A stretch of DNA of 64,000 nucleotides from Stomatobaculum sp. F0698 (lineage in GTDB: Bacteria; Bacillota; Clostridia; Lachnospirales; Lachnospiraceae), in assembly GCF_030644385.1 (NCBI RefSeq), contig NZ_CP130060.1, positions 1,240,001-1,304,000 on the forward strand, given 5' to 3'. A model generated the notes under the pieces. The model had not been told where the DNA came from. It did not search any database and saw nothing but the letters and a program-made list of their open reading frames with translations. Within the stretch, counting starts at the first letter, position 1. Each line of letters begins with the position of its first letter. Positions 1-8,155 of this stretch are shown piece by piece. The translations under genes and the position numbers were made by a program.

Positions 1-787
1 TGCCGTCATAGCCGTTTAAGGCAAAGTTGTGGTCGTAGCCGTGCCCGAAAATAAGCTGTTCTTCCGGCGCGTCAATGTCCCGCCCGATCGGCTTTTCTAT
101 CGTAAAATCGAAGGCCGTGCCCGCGACCGCCCGAACTTCTCCGGTCGGAATCGAGACCGCATCGGTCGGCGTGAAATAATCCGCGTCAATCCTCACTTCC
201 TGCGCGCTTACCTCCCCCGCGTCATGCCCCGCCAGGTTAAAGTAGGCGTGGTTCGTCGGATTAAAGACCGTGTGCTTTGCTCCGCTTAAGTTCGCCGCAT
301 AGTGAATTTCCACCGCGGAGTCCGCCGTGAGGCGATAGGTCACGGAAATGAAAAGCGTGCCCGGAAAGCCCTGGCTGCCGTCCGGCTCTTCCAGCGAGAA
401 GCGGACCGCATTCTCTTCCTCCAGTACCTCTGCGCGGAAGAGGCGTTTCCACCAGCCGTCCGGTCCCGAGTGGAGACTGTTTTCCCCCTGGTTTTTTGCG
501 AGCTGATAGTGCTTGCCGTCGAGCTCAAAGCAGGCACCGGCAATGCGATTTGCATGCCGCCCGACAATGCCGCCGAGACAGCCCGGATTTCTCTCGTAAA
601 TCGCGGGATCGTCGTAGCCCAGTATCACATCGACCGTTTTTCCGTCTCCTGCGGGCAGCTCCATGCCGACCCAAGCCGCGCCGAGATCCGTAAAGCGCGC
701 GCAAGCACCTGCTTGATTGCTGAGCTCATAGAGCTTTGCCTCCCTGCCCTCCGAGAAGGTACCGAAACTTCTCTGTTTCACTGCCAT
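1..787 (-). CDS. galM: Aldose 1-epimerase (galactose mutarotase), C-terminus cut by window edge
   Basis: About 262 codons are present; the 3' end lies outside the window. The family interconverts alpha and beta anomers of aldoses, feeding the Leloir pathway in the cytoplasm. Visible family motifs are LGAAWVGMELP near residue 40, GGIVGRHANRIAGA near 80, NSLHSGPDGW near 105 and the catalytic-region motif NPTNHAYFNLAG near 175, plus FGHGYDHNFALNG at the cut. The start ATG follows GGAGGTGAGAAA. It lies behind the membrane acyltransferase on the same strand with about 77 bases between; no other galactose gene is in view. Identity is firm, substrate preference is inferred. Confidence 0.93.
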   Translation of the reverse strand, partial: MAVKQRSFGTFSEGREAKLYELSNQAGACARFTDLGAAWVGMELPAGDGKTVDVILGYDDPAIYERNPGCLGGIVGRHANRIAGACFELDGKHYQLAKNQGENSLHSGPDGWWKRLFRAEVLEEENAVRFSLEEPDGSQGFPGTLFISVTYRLTADSAVEIHYAANLSGAKHTVFNPTNHAYFNLAGHDAGEVSAQEVRIDADYFTPTDAVSIPTGEVRAVAGTAFDFTIEKPIGRDIDAPEEQLIFGHGYDHNFALNGYDG

Positions 788-864
788 TTTCTCACCTCCG
801 CTGTCAGAATGCCCGGCCCGCGGGCACTGCGCTTTCAATTCTCAATCTTTTTATTTTAGCACAT

Positions 865-1965
865 TTATGATGCTTTTCTCCGTTTTTCCGATAGCCCGAA
901 AAGGGTGTCCAAGACTTTCCCCGGCAGCTTTTGCACCGCAAGAAAGAGCCGGTACACGGGCTCCGCGGCAAAAATCCTGACCAAAAGCAGGGAGAGCAAA
1001 AAAAGCAGCGGGAACGCAAGTCGCGGACACGTCACAAAATAAGCCGGGTAGCCGAGCAAAAGACCTATGTCCCGCACAGGGCGGTGCAACATATAAATCG
1101 GCAGGCTCCGTTCCCCGCGTTCGGTGAGCCCCGCACCGAAGTTCGGAACTCTGACGAGCAGCTTCCCGAACACAAAAAAGCCCGCACCGATCATTCCCGA
1201 AACCAAATACCAGAAGAGGCGCAAAAGCCAAGGCGCCGTCCGAAACAGTTCCGGCATCGCGGAAGTATCCAAGCGTGTGTACCAGACGCCGTAAATCAGA
1301 TTTTGATAGGGATGCAGCCATCCGCCGCTATGGAAGGCAAAATAAAGGGCAAGGCCCGCAGCGACAAATAGGAGCACCCACTGCGGGAATCCGCCCCTCT
1401 TTACCCATGCGGAGAAGCGTTTTTCCCCGAGAAAGGCGCCGCCGTAAAAGAAGGGCGCAAAGGCGATCACACGGTCCAGAGCGAGAAAGTCCATGAGCTG
1501 CAAACGAGCGTCCAGGTCACCGAGGCGCAGACTGAGCGCAAGGATTAAAAGCAGCACCGGCGCTGTAGGAAAGACGCGCCGTAACAGAGCAAAGAGCGGC
1601 AAGGCGAGCGTCCAGAGAAAGAGCGCGAGCACAAACCAAGGGGTGCCGCTCTCATGCCAAAAATCCGGCCAGGTTCCGCCCGTTTGATAGGCCGCCCGCT
1701 CCGGGTAGAAGACCAACCACTTAAAGCAGAGATAGAGCCAGAGTAAAGTGAGGCAGCGCTTACACCAGTGCCGCGGACTTCTGAGCGCATGGCCCGCAAA
1801 GAGCCCCGAGAGAAAGACAAAGGCAGGCATGTGAAAACTATAGATCAAATCAAAGGGCAGGTTGATGCTCCTTGCCCCGAACCCGAGCAGCGGCAAGAGA
1901 AAGTGCCCGAGCACCACCAAAAAAATCAGTGCCCCCTTCATTCCGTCGATTTCCTTTGCTCTCAC
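865..1965 (-). CDS. Membrane acyltransferase, fucose 4-O-acetylase-like (acyltransferase family 3)
   Basis: A 366-residue multi-pass membrane protein. The N-terminus has the family signature EIDGMKGALIFLVVLGH, with the His thought to act in acyl transfer, followed by FSHMP-like YSFHMPAFVFLSG. About ten hydrophobic segments follow, ending in a basic tail. Such proteins O-acylate cell-surface sugars or lipids; the acceptor cannot be deduced here. The start is GTG preceded by GAAGGGGG seven bases upstream; it is preferred to the internal ATG because homologues begin just before the IDxLKG motif. No polysaccharide cluster adjoins it, although two other acyltransferase-like membrane proteins lie at 15-17 kb. 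Confidence 0.8.
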   Translation of the reverse strand: MRAKEIDGMKGALIFLVVLGHFLLPLLGFGARSINLPFDLIYSFHMPAFVFLSGLFAGHALRSPRHWCKRCLTLLWLYLCFKWLVFYPERAAYQTGGTWPDFWHESGTPWFVLALFLWTLALPLFALLRRVFPTAPVLLLILALSLRLGDLDARLQLMDFLALDRVIAFAPFFYGGAFLGEKRFSAWVKRGGFPQWVLLFVAAGLALYFAFHSGGWLHPYQNLIYGVWYTRLDTSAMPELFRTAPWLLRLFWYLVSGMIGAGFFVFGKLLVRVPNFGAGLTERGERSLPIYMLHRPVRDIGLLLGYPAYFVTCPRLAFPLLFLLSLLLVRIFAAEPVYRLFLAVQKLPGKVLDTLFGLSEKRRKAS

Positions 1966-2212
1966 CGGCCTACCCCCTTCTCCTTTGCGCTACCTTCAAG
2001 TTCTGTCCCTTGTGATACCGTTTCCGCTCAGCGCTCTGTATCTTCCGCGATTCTATGGTATGCCTTTGCCGTCAGCTTGTCGCTTTTATTTTGTTGGCTT
2101 TCTCTTTTTCTTTGTTTCTCTTTGCGCTCTGCTATGCCGCGCTTTGCAGCTACCAAATTCCGCTTCCATACCGCTTCTATTCTACCGTAAGCACCCGGTT
2201 TCAGCCACAGCA
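1966..2212. other. Intergenic stretch, no gene recognised
   Basis: About 250 bases between the acyltransferase start and the asd terminator. It is pyrimidine-rich on the plus strand and has short frames only, all without a ribosome-binding site. It presumably holds the promoter of the leftward acyltransferase gene, but I see no convincing -35/-10 pair. Confidence 0.5.
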
Positions 2213-2248
2213 CAAAAAAGTCGCTCGCCTCAAAACGGGGGAGCGACT
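2213..2248 (-). terminator. Rho-independent terminator of asd
   Basis: Read on the minus strand: AGTCGCTC, a short loop, then GAGCGACT followed by a run of T. It lies about 60 bases past the asd stop. Confidence 0.85.
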
Positions 2249-2309
2249 CTTTCCTTTGTTCTAACAATTCGACATCTGCGGTTCTTACAATTCGGCGTCT
2301 GCCTTCTGC

Positions 2310-3416
2310 TTACCTCGCAGCGATATAGCCGAGTGCGGTCAGAGCCTCTGCGCACTCCACCGCGCCGCCCGCCGCGCCGCGGAGCGTATTGTGGGAGAGA
2401 CCCACGAACTTCCAGTCGTAAACCGTGTCCTCGCGGAGACGGCCGATCGAAATACCCATGCCGCCCTCGTAATTCACATCGAGCGTGACCTGCGGACGGT
2501 TGTCCTCTTCCATATAGCGAATGAACTGCTGCGGTGCGCTGGGCAGCTTGCACGCCTGCGGAAGACCGCGGAAGTTCGTGAGCTTCTCAATGAGCTGCTC
2601 CTTGCTCGGCTTCTTGCGGAACTTCACAAAGACAGCCGCCGTATGGCCGTTCAGCACCGGCACGCGGAGGCACTGGCTGCTGATCTTCGGCTCGCTTGCG
2701 GGGACAATCTCATCGCCCTCTACCTTGCCGTAGATGCGCAGCGGCTCCATTTCACTCTTCTCTTCCTCGCCGCCGATGTACGGGATAATGTTGCCGAGCA
2801 TCTCCGGCCAATCCGTAAAGTTCTTACCCGCGCCCGAGATTGCCTGATAGGTCGTGACAATCGCCTCGTAGGGCTCAAACTCCTTCCAGGCCGCGAACGC
2901 CGGGGCATAGCTCTGAATCGAGCAGTTCGGCTTTACCGCGACAAACCCTCTCTCGGTGCCGAGACGCTTCCTCTGCGCCTTGATAATCTCAAAGTGCTCC
3001 GGGTTCACCTCCGGGATGACCATGGGGACATCCTTGGTCCAGCGGTGCGCGGAATTGTTCGAGACGACCGGCGTCTCGTGCTTCGCGTAAGCATCCTCAA
3101 TTTCGCGAATCTCTTCCTTCGTCATATCGACCGCCGAGAACACAAAGTCCACTTCGCGGGACACTTCTTCGACCTCGTTCACATTGTGGAGAACCATCTT
3201 TTTATAGACTTCCGGCATCGGAATGTCCAACTTCCAACGGTCGCCGACCGCTTCTTCATAGGTCTTACCGGCGCTCCGCGGGCTCGCTGCGAGCGTGGTC
3301 ACCTCAAACCAGGGGTGGTTCTCCAGTATCGTCAGAAAGCGCTGGCCGACCATGCCCGTCGCGCCGAGTACGCCGACCTTCAGTTTCTTCTCCGGTGCGT
3401 GAAATTCCTTACTCAT
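2310..3416 (-). CDS. asd: Aspartate-semialdehyde dehydrogenase
   Basis: A 368-residue cytoplasmic enzyme reducing beta-aspartyl phosphate to aspartate semialdehyde with NADPH, the branch point to lysine/diaminopimelate, threonine and methionine. The N-terminus has the NADP-binding pattern [14 protein letters not shown]. The catalytic cysteine lies in KPNCSIQ near residue 165, and SGAGKNF and GHTAAVFV follow in the substrate domain. The sequence looks like the archaeal/fungal-type branch of the family, which is common in Clostridia, rather than the E. coli type. It is monocistronic: own promoter upstream, terminator downstream. Start ATG is preceded by GGAGGTTTAAAGA. Confidence 0.96.
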   Translation of the reverse strand: MSKEFHAPEKKLKVGVLGATGMVGQRFLTILENHPWFEVTTLAASPRSAGKTYEEAVGDRWKLDIPMPEVYKKMVLHNVNEVEEVSREVDFVFSAVDMTKEEIREIEDAYAKHETPVVSNNSAHRWTKDVPMVIPEVNPEHFEIIKAQRKRLGTERGFVAVKPNCSIQSYAPAFAAWKEFEPYEAIVTTYQAISGAGKNFTDWPEMLGNIIPYIGGEEEKSEMEPLRIYGKVEGDEIVPASEPKISSQCLRVPVLNGHTAAVFVKFRKKPSKEQLIEKLTNFRGLPQACKLPSAPQQFIRYMEEDNRPQVTLDVNYEGGMGISIGRLREDTVYDWKFVGLSHNTLRGAAGGAVECAEALTALGYIAAR

Positions 3417-3470
3417 TCTTTAAACCTCCGTGCGCGCCCCGCGCGCCAAACCGTTTCCGTATGGCTCATA

Positions 3471-3499
3471 ACTATACTCCGTCTTTTCCGACTTGGCAA
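3471..3499 (-). promoter_or_regulatory. Sigma-A-type promoter of asd
   Basis: On the minus strand TTGCCA, a 17-base spacer, then TATAGT, about 55 bases before the asd start codon. Confidence 0.75.
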
Positions 3500-3571
3500 G
3501 TATGTTTTCGCGCAGTGCGTACATTTGTGTTTATTGCACGGACAGTTGCACCGTTCTGCCCCTCTCTCACG

Positions 3572-3603
3572 CAAAAACGCACAGTCACAAACGGACTGTG
3601 CGT
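3572..3603 (-). terminator. Terminator of the glutathione peroxidase-like gene
   Basis: On the minus strand ACGCACAGTC, loop CGTTTGT, GACTGTGCGT, then TTTTT; it starts about ten bases past the stop codon. Confidence 0.88.
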
Positions 3604-3613
3604 CTCATTCTTT

Positions 3614-4156
3614 TTACAGCAGGCTCTCCACAAAAGCGCGAACCTCTGCCATATCCGCGGTCGGCTCAAAGCGCTTTACCACGTTTCCGTCTCTGTCTAC
3701 GACAAACTTCGTAAAGTTCCACTTGATATCCGGCTTCTCGGCGTAGTTCCAATCCTGCTTCTTTAAAAGCGCCGCCATCATGAGCGCCTTGGGTCCTTTG
3801 CCGAAGCCCTCGAAGCCCTTCTGACTCTTCAGGAAGGTATAGAGCGGAAGCTCGTTCTCGCCGTTTACCTCCGACTTCTTCTGCTGCGGAAAGCTCGTGT
3901 GATAGTTGAGGGTGCAGAACTCGTGAATCTCCTCATCCGTCCCCGGGGTCTGACCCGCGAACTGGTTGCAGGGAATGTCGATGATCTCAAGTCCCTTCTC
4001 GTGATCCGCCTCATACATGGCCTGCAGGGGCTCATAGTGGGGCGTAAAGCCGCAGCCGGTTGCCGTGTTGACAATCAGCATAACCTTACCCTTGTAATCC
4101 GCCAAATTCAATTCTCCGCCGCCGACGGACGGCACGCTGTAATCGTAAATGCTCAT
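3614..4156 (-). CDS. Glutathione peroxidase-family thiol peroxidase
   Basis: A 180-residue thioredoxin-fold peroxidase. The peroxidatic cysteine is Cys35 in NTATGCGFT (Cys, not selenocysteine); the family motif PCNQFAGQTPGT gives Cys63, and WNFTKF near the C-terminus supplies the conserved Trp and Asn. Bacterial members normally use thioredoxin as reductant and detoxify peroxides in the cytosol. The ATG at 4156 follows AAAGGACAAGAT; an in-frame upstream extension has no ribosome site and is rejected. It lies just behind the hemerythrin pair but has its own promoter, so the oxygen-related context is suggestive rather than proof of co-regulation. Confidence 0.92.
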   Translation of the reverse strand: MSIYDYSVPSVGGGELNLADYKGKVMLIVNTATGCGFTPHYEPLQAMYEADHEKGLEIIDIPCNQFAGQTPGTDEEIHEFCTLNYHTSFPQQKKSEVNGENELPLYTFLKSQKGFEGFGKGPKALMMAALLKKQDWNYAEKPDIKWNFTKFVVDRDGNVVKRFEPTADMAEVRAFVESLL

Positions 4157-4190
4157 ATCTTGTCCTTTCCGAAACACTGTGAACGAATAA

Positions 4191-4219
4191 AGCCTAGCAC
4201 AGTTCCGGGATTTCGACAA
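4191..4219 (-). promoter_or_regulatory. Promoter of the thiol peroxidase gene
   Basis: On the minus strand TTGTCG, 17 bases, TAGGCT, in the short gap after the hemerythrin stop codon. Confidence 0.55.
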
Positions 4220-4222
4220 GTC

Positions 4223-4792
4223 TCAGGCCGCGGGTTGATACTTCGCCTCAAGGGTGTCCAGCAGTTTCTCATACTTTTCGCGCGCCGCGCGTTCCGCTTC
4301 CCCTGCCTCAAAGGCAGCGGAAGAAGCATTCACCTCGGCAAAGACCTCTACCGGCAGACTGCGCTCTGCAAACGGGTAGACCACCGTGTTTTCCTTCTCG
4401 ATGTGGCGGTCCAGGAGGGCCGCGTAGCCCATAGCCTCGGCAATGATGTCAAGCTTGTTGTCATCGCTCGGATTTTCCCGGTAGCGCTGTAACGCTTCGC
4501 TGAGCGCAAGCACATGGCCTCTGCCGAGGTCGTGCTCCACCAGCATGCCGTGGCTCACCAGATTCTCCGCAATGCGCCCCATGTTTGCGACCATCGCCTT
4601 AAAGAGATAGTCCTCCTCTTTCTTGTGGTGGTGATGATCCGCATAGTTCCGAATGAAATCGATTGCTGCGGAAAAATCCTCCTGATTCACTTCTTCGCCC
4701 CGCAGGAGACCGCGGCACATGCTGCGAACCACTTTGAGCATGCGTCTTATATTTTCGTGTTCCTCGACCATGAGGACGATGCTCTCGTTCAT
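4223..4792 (-). CDS. Hemerythrin HHE-domain protein
   Basis: A 189-residue helical protein. Candidate di-iron ligands are His12 (EEHENIRR), the cluster His53-56 with Glu60 (HHHHKKEED), His81, His87 (VEHDLG) and His130 with Glu134 (DRHIEKE), spaced as in hemerythrin-like four-helix bundles. Members bind oxygen or nitric oxide or repair iron-sulphur clusters in anaerobes. Its start overlaps the stop of the upstream gene by four bases (ATGA), so the two are translationally coupled. The C-terminal 40 residues are Ala/Glu-rich, probably a coil. Family call is firm, the physiological role is inference. Confidence 0.9.
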   Translation of the reverse strand: MNESIVLMVEEHENIRRMLKVVRSMCRGLLRGEEVNQEDFSAAIDFIRNYADHHHHKKEEDYLFKAMVANMGRIAENLVSHGMLVEHDLGRGHVLALSEALQRYRENPSDDNKLDIIAEAMGYAALLDRHIEKENTVVYPFAERSLPVEVFAEVNASSAAFEAGEAERAAREKYEKLLDTLEAKYQPAA

Positions 4793-5388
4793 GCCTTTGC
4801 CCTCAACTCGTAGCTCATTTCCGAAGGCATGGTAAGCGTGAGCGCCGTGCCGGACAACATACCGCGCATCTCCTCAAGGCGAAGCTCATAATAGAGCGCC
4901 GGACTCTGTCCCGCTTCAATCCAAAACTCGCCGTGCAAATCCTGATCGAGGGTCCAGGAAATATGATCCTCCGCCTGCTCGGTCACTCGGTCCACATGGT
5001 CGCAGGGCATGCCGTTAACCAGATTGTCCCCGTAGTAGCGATAAGCCTCGGCAGGGCTTGCATCCGCCTCGACCGCATTGCTCGCGCCGAAGGCGAATAC
5101 TTCCTCCTTGATGCGGGGCAGCGCTCCGCTGTCTTCCTTTAGAATCGCGGATACCAGGGCGGCATAGCGTCCCTCCGCATCGTGGATGCGCGCCTGGAGC
5201 CAGCCGTGAATGTTATCCGTATCAATGAGCTCCTCAAGCGGACGGAGCTCCCGGTTTACAAAGTTCTCGTACTTTCCGCTGTCTCCGCGCTTTGCGCCCT
5301 CCTGCTCCGCGAGCGTCATAATCAGCTCCTCCTGCAGGCGAATTTTCCGATAAAGCCAGTGGTGAATCGGTCCCAAAAATAAACTCAT
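4789..5388 (-). CDS. Unknown protein coupled to the hemerythrin gene
   Basis: I do not recognise this 199-residue protein. It is predicted all-helical, soluble and acidic, without a signal peptide. The N-terminus GPIHHWLYRKIRLQEELI and the later CDHVDRVTEQAEDHISW hold several His, Cys and Glu residues that could bind metal. The ATG at 5388 is preferred because GAGG lies six bases before it; an ATG four codons earlier has its purine tract too close. The ATGA overlap with the hemerythrin gene implies coordinated synthesis and perhaps a complex. A structured inverted repeat precedes it. It may be a divergent hemerythrin-like or O2/NO-stress partner. Confidence 0.75.
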   Translation of the reverse strand: MSLFLGPIHHWLYRKIRLQEELIMTLAEQEGAKRGDSGKYENFVNRELRPLEELIDTDNIHGWLQARIHDAEGRYAALVSAILKEDSGALPRIKEEVFAFGASNAVEADASPAEAYRYYGDNLVNGMPCDHVDRVTEQAEDHISWTLDQDLHGEFWIEAGQSPALYYELRLEEMRGMLSGTALTLTMPSEMSYELRAKA

Positions 5389-5427
5389 ATCAAACCTCAT
5401 TTCTCCGCAAATCTGCGGTTGTATTTA

Positions 5428-5484
5428 AGGAGACGCCCTTAGGCATCTGTTCGTTCTCGAGCAGTCTACCACAGGGCGTCTCCT
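5428..5484. repeat. Imperfect long hairpin between pyk and the hemerythrin operon
   Basis: Twelve-base perfect arms AGGAGACGCCCT (5428-5439) and AGGGCGTCTCCT (5473-5484) enclose 33 bases that can form an inner seven-pair stem with a TTCT loop. There is no strong T-run, so it is a poor terminator; it could be a weak terminator of pyk or a structured leader of the hemerythrin operon. Confidence 0.6.
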
Positions 5485-5491
5485 GATTTCC

Positions 5492-5505
5492 GTTGCAAGT
5501 GCAAC
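5492..5505. promoter_or_regulatory. Palindrome, candidate operator
   Basis: GTTGCA-AG-TGCAAC, perfect six-base arms, directly behind the pyk stop and upstream of the hemerythrin pair. A redox regulator site is only a guess. Confidence 0.35.
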
Positions 5506-5514
5506 AGTTTTCGA

Positions 5515-6930
5515 TTAAATCACTTCCATCACACGAATCATATTCGTGTTTCCGCTCACACCGAGCGGCAGGCCTGCGGTCAGAATAACCGTATCTCCCT
5601 CCGAAACCAACTCCCGCTTCTTCGCCTCATGCAGTGCCGCATCAAAGAGCATGTCGGCATTGTCCTCCTGCGGAATCAACACCGGAATCACACCGAAGAG
5701 CAGATTCATCTGGCAGGCAACGGTCTGGCTCACCGTGCAGGCAATGACCGTGCACTCCGGGCGATACTTTGCAAGCCGTCTCGCCGTGAAGCCGGAAATG
5801 GTGACCGTGATGATGGCTCTGGCACGCACATCCTCCGCAAGTGTGCAGGTCGCGTGGCTGATTGCGGTCGTCGCATCCTCCTGCTTCTCGCTCTCCAGTC
5901 TTCTTCTGCGCTCGCTGTAGTTGATCTCCTGCTCGGTCTTCTCGGCAATCTTACTCATCATCTCGACCGCCTCGACCGGATAGCTGCCGGCAGCGGTTTC
6001 ACCCGATAGCATGATGGCCGCCGTGCCGTCGTAAATCGCGTTTGCGACATCCGTGACCTCTGCGCGCGTGGGCCGCGGGTTGTGAATCATGGAGTCGAGC
6101 ATCTGGGTCGCGGTGATGACAATTTTGCCCATCTTTGCGCCGAGTTTGATGATGTCCTTCTGAATTGCCGGAACATCCTCCGCCGGAACCTCAACGCCGA
6201 GGTCACCGCGCGCCACCATGACGCCGTCCGCAGCCTTGAAAATCTCCTTGATGTTCTTCACACCCTGCACGGACTCAATCTTTGCGATGATTTTCATCTT
6301 GCTGCCCTGCGCATCCAGAATCTCGCGAATCGCGCGGATATCATCCGCTGTTCTCGTGAAGGAGGCAGCGATGTAGTCAAAACCGAGCTTGCAGCCGAAC
6401 TCGATATCGCTTCTGTCCTGCTCGGAGATAAAGGGCATGGAGAGATCCGCCCCCGGGATGTTGACACCCTTGTGGTTCGAGACCTTGCCGCCGTTCACAA
6501 CCGTGCAGTGAATCTCCGTGCCGTCGACTTCATCGACCCGAAGTTCAATCAGGCCGTCGTCAATCAGAATGCTGCCGCCCGCCTTGACATCCTTCGGGAG
6601 ATCCGCATATGTCACCGAGACAATCGTGTTGTCACCGAGCAACTCCCGCGTGGTCAAGGTGAACTTCGCATCTTTTACAAGTTCCTCGGAGCCGTTCTTA
6701 AAATCGCGGAGACGAATCTCCGGCCCCTTGGTGTCGAGCAGGGTCGCAATCGGAAGACCGAGTTCTCTGCGGAGTTTGACCACCCGCTTGAATTTTTCGG
6801 CATGTGCGTCGTGGGTATCATGCGAAAAGTTAAAACGTGTCACATTCATGCCCGCAAGCATGAGCTTTCTCAGCATTTCCTCACTGTCACTCGCCGGTCC
6901 GATGGTGCAAATAATCTTTGTCTTTCTCAA
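5515..6930 (-). CDS. pyk: Pyruvate kinase
   Basis: A 471-residue glycolytic enzyme converting phosphoenolpyruvate and ADP to pyruvate and ATP. Motifs in order: KIICTIGPASDSEEM at the start, the NFSHD loop, LLDTKGPEIR, the active-site IAKIESVQGVKN with the catalytic Lys, the MVARGDLGVE metal/substrate loop, ITATQML, and the C-terminal allosteric domain ending in NTNMIRVMEV. The best start is a TTG at 6930, six bases after an AAAGGAG site; a TTG 12 codons earlier has no ribosome site. The length equals that of enzymes lacking the extra C-terminal PEP-utiliser domain. Own promoter upstream. Confidence 0.96.
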   Translation of the reverse strand: MRKTKIICTIGPASDSEEMLRKLMLAGMNVTRFNFSHDTHDAHAEKFKRVVKLRRELGLPIATLLDTKGPEIRLRDFKNGSEELVKDAKFTLTTRELLGDNTIVSVTYADLPKDVKAGGSILIDDGLIELRVDEVDGTEIHCTVVNGGKVSNHKGVNIPGADLSMPFISEQDRSDIEFGCKLGFDYIAASFTRTADDIRAIREILDAQGSKMKIIAKIESVQGVKNIKEIFKAADGVMVARGDLGVEVPAEDVPAIQKDIIKLGAKMGKIVITATQMLDSMIHNPRPTRAEVTDVANAIYDGTAAIMLSGETAAGSYPVEAVEMMSKIAEKTEQEINYSERRRRLESEKQEDATTAISHATCTLAEDVRARAIITVTISGFTARRLAKYRPECTVIACTVSQTVACQMNLLFGVIPVLIPQEDNADMLFDAALHEAKKRELVSEGDTVILTAGLPLGVSGNTNMIRVMEVI

Positions 6931-6993
6931 AATGCTCTCCTTTGGCGTCTCTCGTGAGACCTTCAAACAAACACAAAACTCTTCAAGTGGCTG

Positions 6994-7022
6994 AATTTAG
7001 CACAAGTCGCGCAAAATAGCAA
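6994..7022 (-). promoter_or_regulatory. Promoter of pyk
   Basis: On the minus strand TTGCTA, 17 bases, TAAATT, about 65 bases before the TTG start. Confidence 0.6.
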
Positions 7023-7029
7023 GAGGGGG

Positions 7030-8127
7030 TCAGCGCTGCACGCGTGCTCCCTTGCCCGCCATCAGAGCCTCAACCTCACCGACGCTTGCCATCGAGGTGT
7101 CGCCGGGTGTGGTCATCGCGAGCGCACCGTGCGCCGCGCCGTACTCGACTGCGCGCTGCGGGTCACCGCTCGTCATGAGACCGTAGATGAGACCCGAGGC
7201 AAAGCTGTCGCCGCCGCCCACACGGTCCATAATCTCCAAGTTTTCATATTCTCTCGACATGACAAGCTCGCCGTCCGCAAAGCAGATGGCCTTCCAGTCG
7301 TTCACGCTCGCGGAATGCACCGTGCGGAGGGTCGTCGCAACTGCCTTCCAGTTCGGGAATTCCTGCGCCGCCGTGCGGAGCATGGCCCTGTAGCCTTCCA
7401 AGTTCAGCTTATCGAGGCTCTCGCTGTTGCCCGGCACCTCAAAGCCGAGGCAGGCGGTAAAGTCCTCTTCGTTTCCGATCATCACATCCACATAGCGCGC
7501 AAGCTCTCGGTTGACTTCCTGTGCCTTCGCCTTGCCCCCGATCGCACTCCACATCGAGGGACGGTAGTTCAGGTCATAGGAGACAATGGTGCCGTAGCGG
7601 TGCGCCGCCTTGCAGGCCGCAATCGCGGTCTCACCGGAGCGCTCCGAGAGTGCCGCATAGATGCCGCCGGTGTGCAGCCAGCGCACGCCGAGCTCGCCGA
7701 AGATGTAGTCAAAGTCAAAATCCTCCGGGCGCATCTGCGAAATTGCCGTATTCGCGCGGTCCGAGCAACCGATTGCGCCGCGTACGCCGAAGCCGCGCTC
7801 CGTAAAGTTGAGTCCGTTTCTGCAAGTTCTGCCGATGCCGTCCGTCTTCACCATGCGGATAAAATCCGTCGCGACACCGCCCTGCTCGATAAAATCAATC
7901 AGGAGTTTTCCCACCTCATTGTCCGCAAACGCCGTGATGACCGCCGTCTTTAAGCCGAAACACTTGTGCAGACCGCGCACCACATTGTACTCTCCGCCGC
8001 CCTCCCAGACGCGGAAATTGCGGGCGGTGCGAATTCTTCCCTCACCCGGATCGAAGCGAAGCATAATTTCGCCGAGGCTCACTGCATCAAAGCGACAGTT
8101 CTCACGCGGTTTGAGTTCCAGTTTCAT
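7030..8127 (-). CDS. kdgK: PfkB-family sugar kinase, probable 2-keto-3-deoxygluconate kinase
   Basis: A 365-residue ribokinase-fold enzyme. The N-terminal SLGEIMLRFDPGEGRIRTARNFRVWEGG-type start resembles KDG kinases; GGGEYNVVRGL matches the first PfkB signature, and RVGGGDSFASGLIYG near residue 300 is the second, with the catalytic Asp and the anion hole. The usual reaction is ATP-dependent phosphorylation of 2-keto-3-deoxygluconate in hexuronate catabolism. No aldolase or uronate genes are in view, so the substrate is inferred from sequence type. Start ATG is preceded by GAGGAGGAAAATCAA. It lies 28 bases behind the glycosyltransferase gene and may be co-transcribed with it. Confidence 0.8.
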   Translation of the reverse strand: MKLELKPRENCRFDAVSLGEIMLRFDPGEGRIRTARNFRVWEGGGEYNVVRGLHKCFGLKTAVITAFADNEVGKLLIDFIEQGGVATDFIRMVKTDGIGRTCRNGLNFTERGFGVRGAIGCSDRANTAISQMRPEDFDFDYIFGELGVRWLHTGGIYAALSERSGETAIAACKAAHRYGTIVSYDLNYRPSMWSAIGGKAKAQEVNRELARYVDVMIGNEEDFTACLGFEVPGNSESLDKLNLEGYRAMLRTAAQEFPNWKAVATTLRTVHSASVNDWKAICFADGELVMSREYENLEIMDRVGGGDSFASGLIYGLMTSGDPQRAVEYGAAHGALAMTTPGDTSMASVGEVEALMAGKGARVQR

Positions 8128-8155
8128 TTGATTTTCCTCCTCTGGTGTAGATCCC

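Noticed and set aside
2391..3746. 451-codon open frame on the plus strand over asd
   Set aside because: Shadow of asd and of the peroxidase terminator region; no ribosome site or motif.
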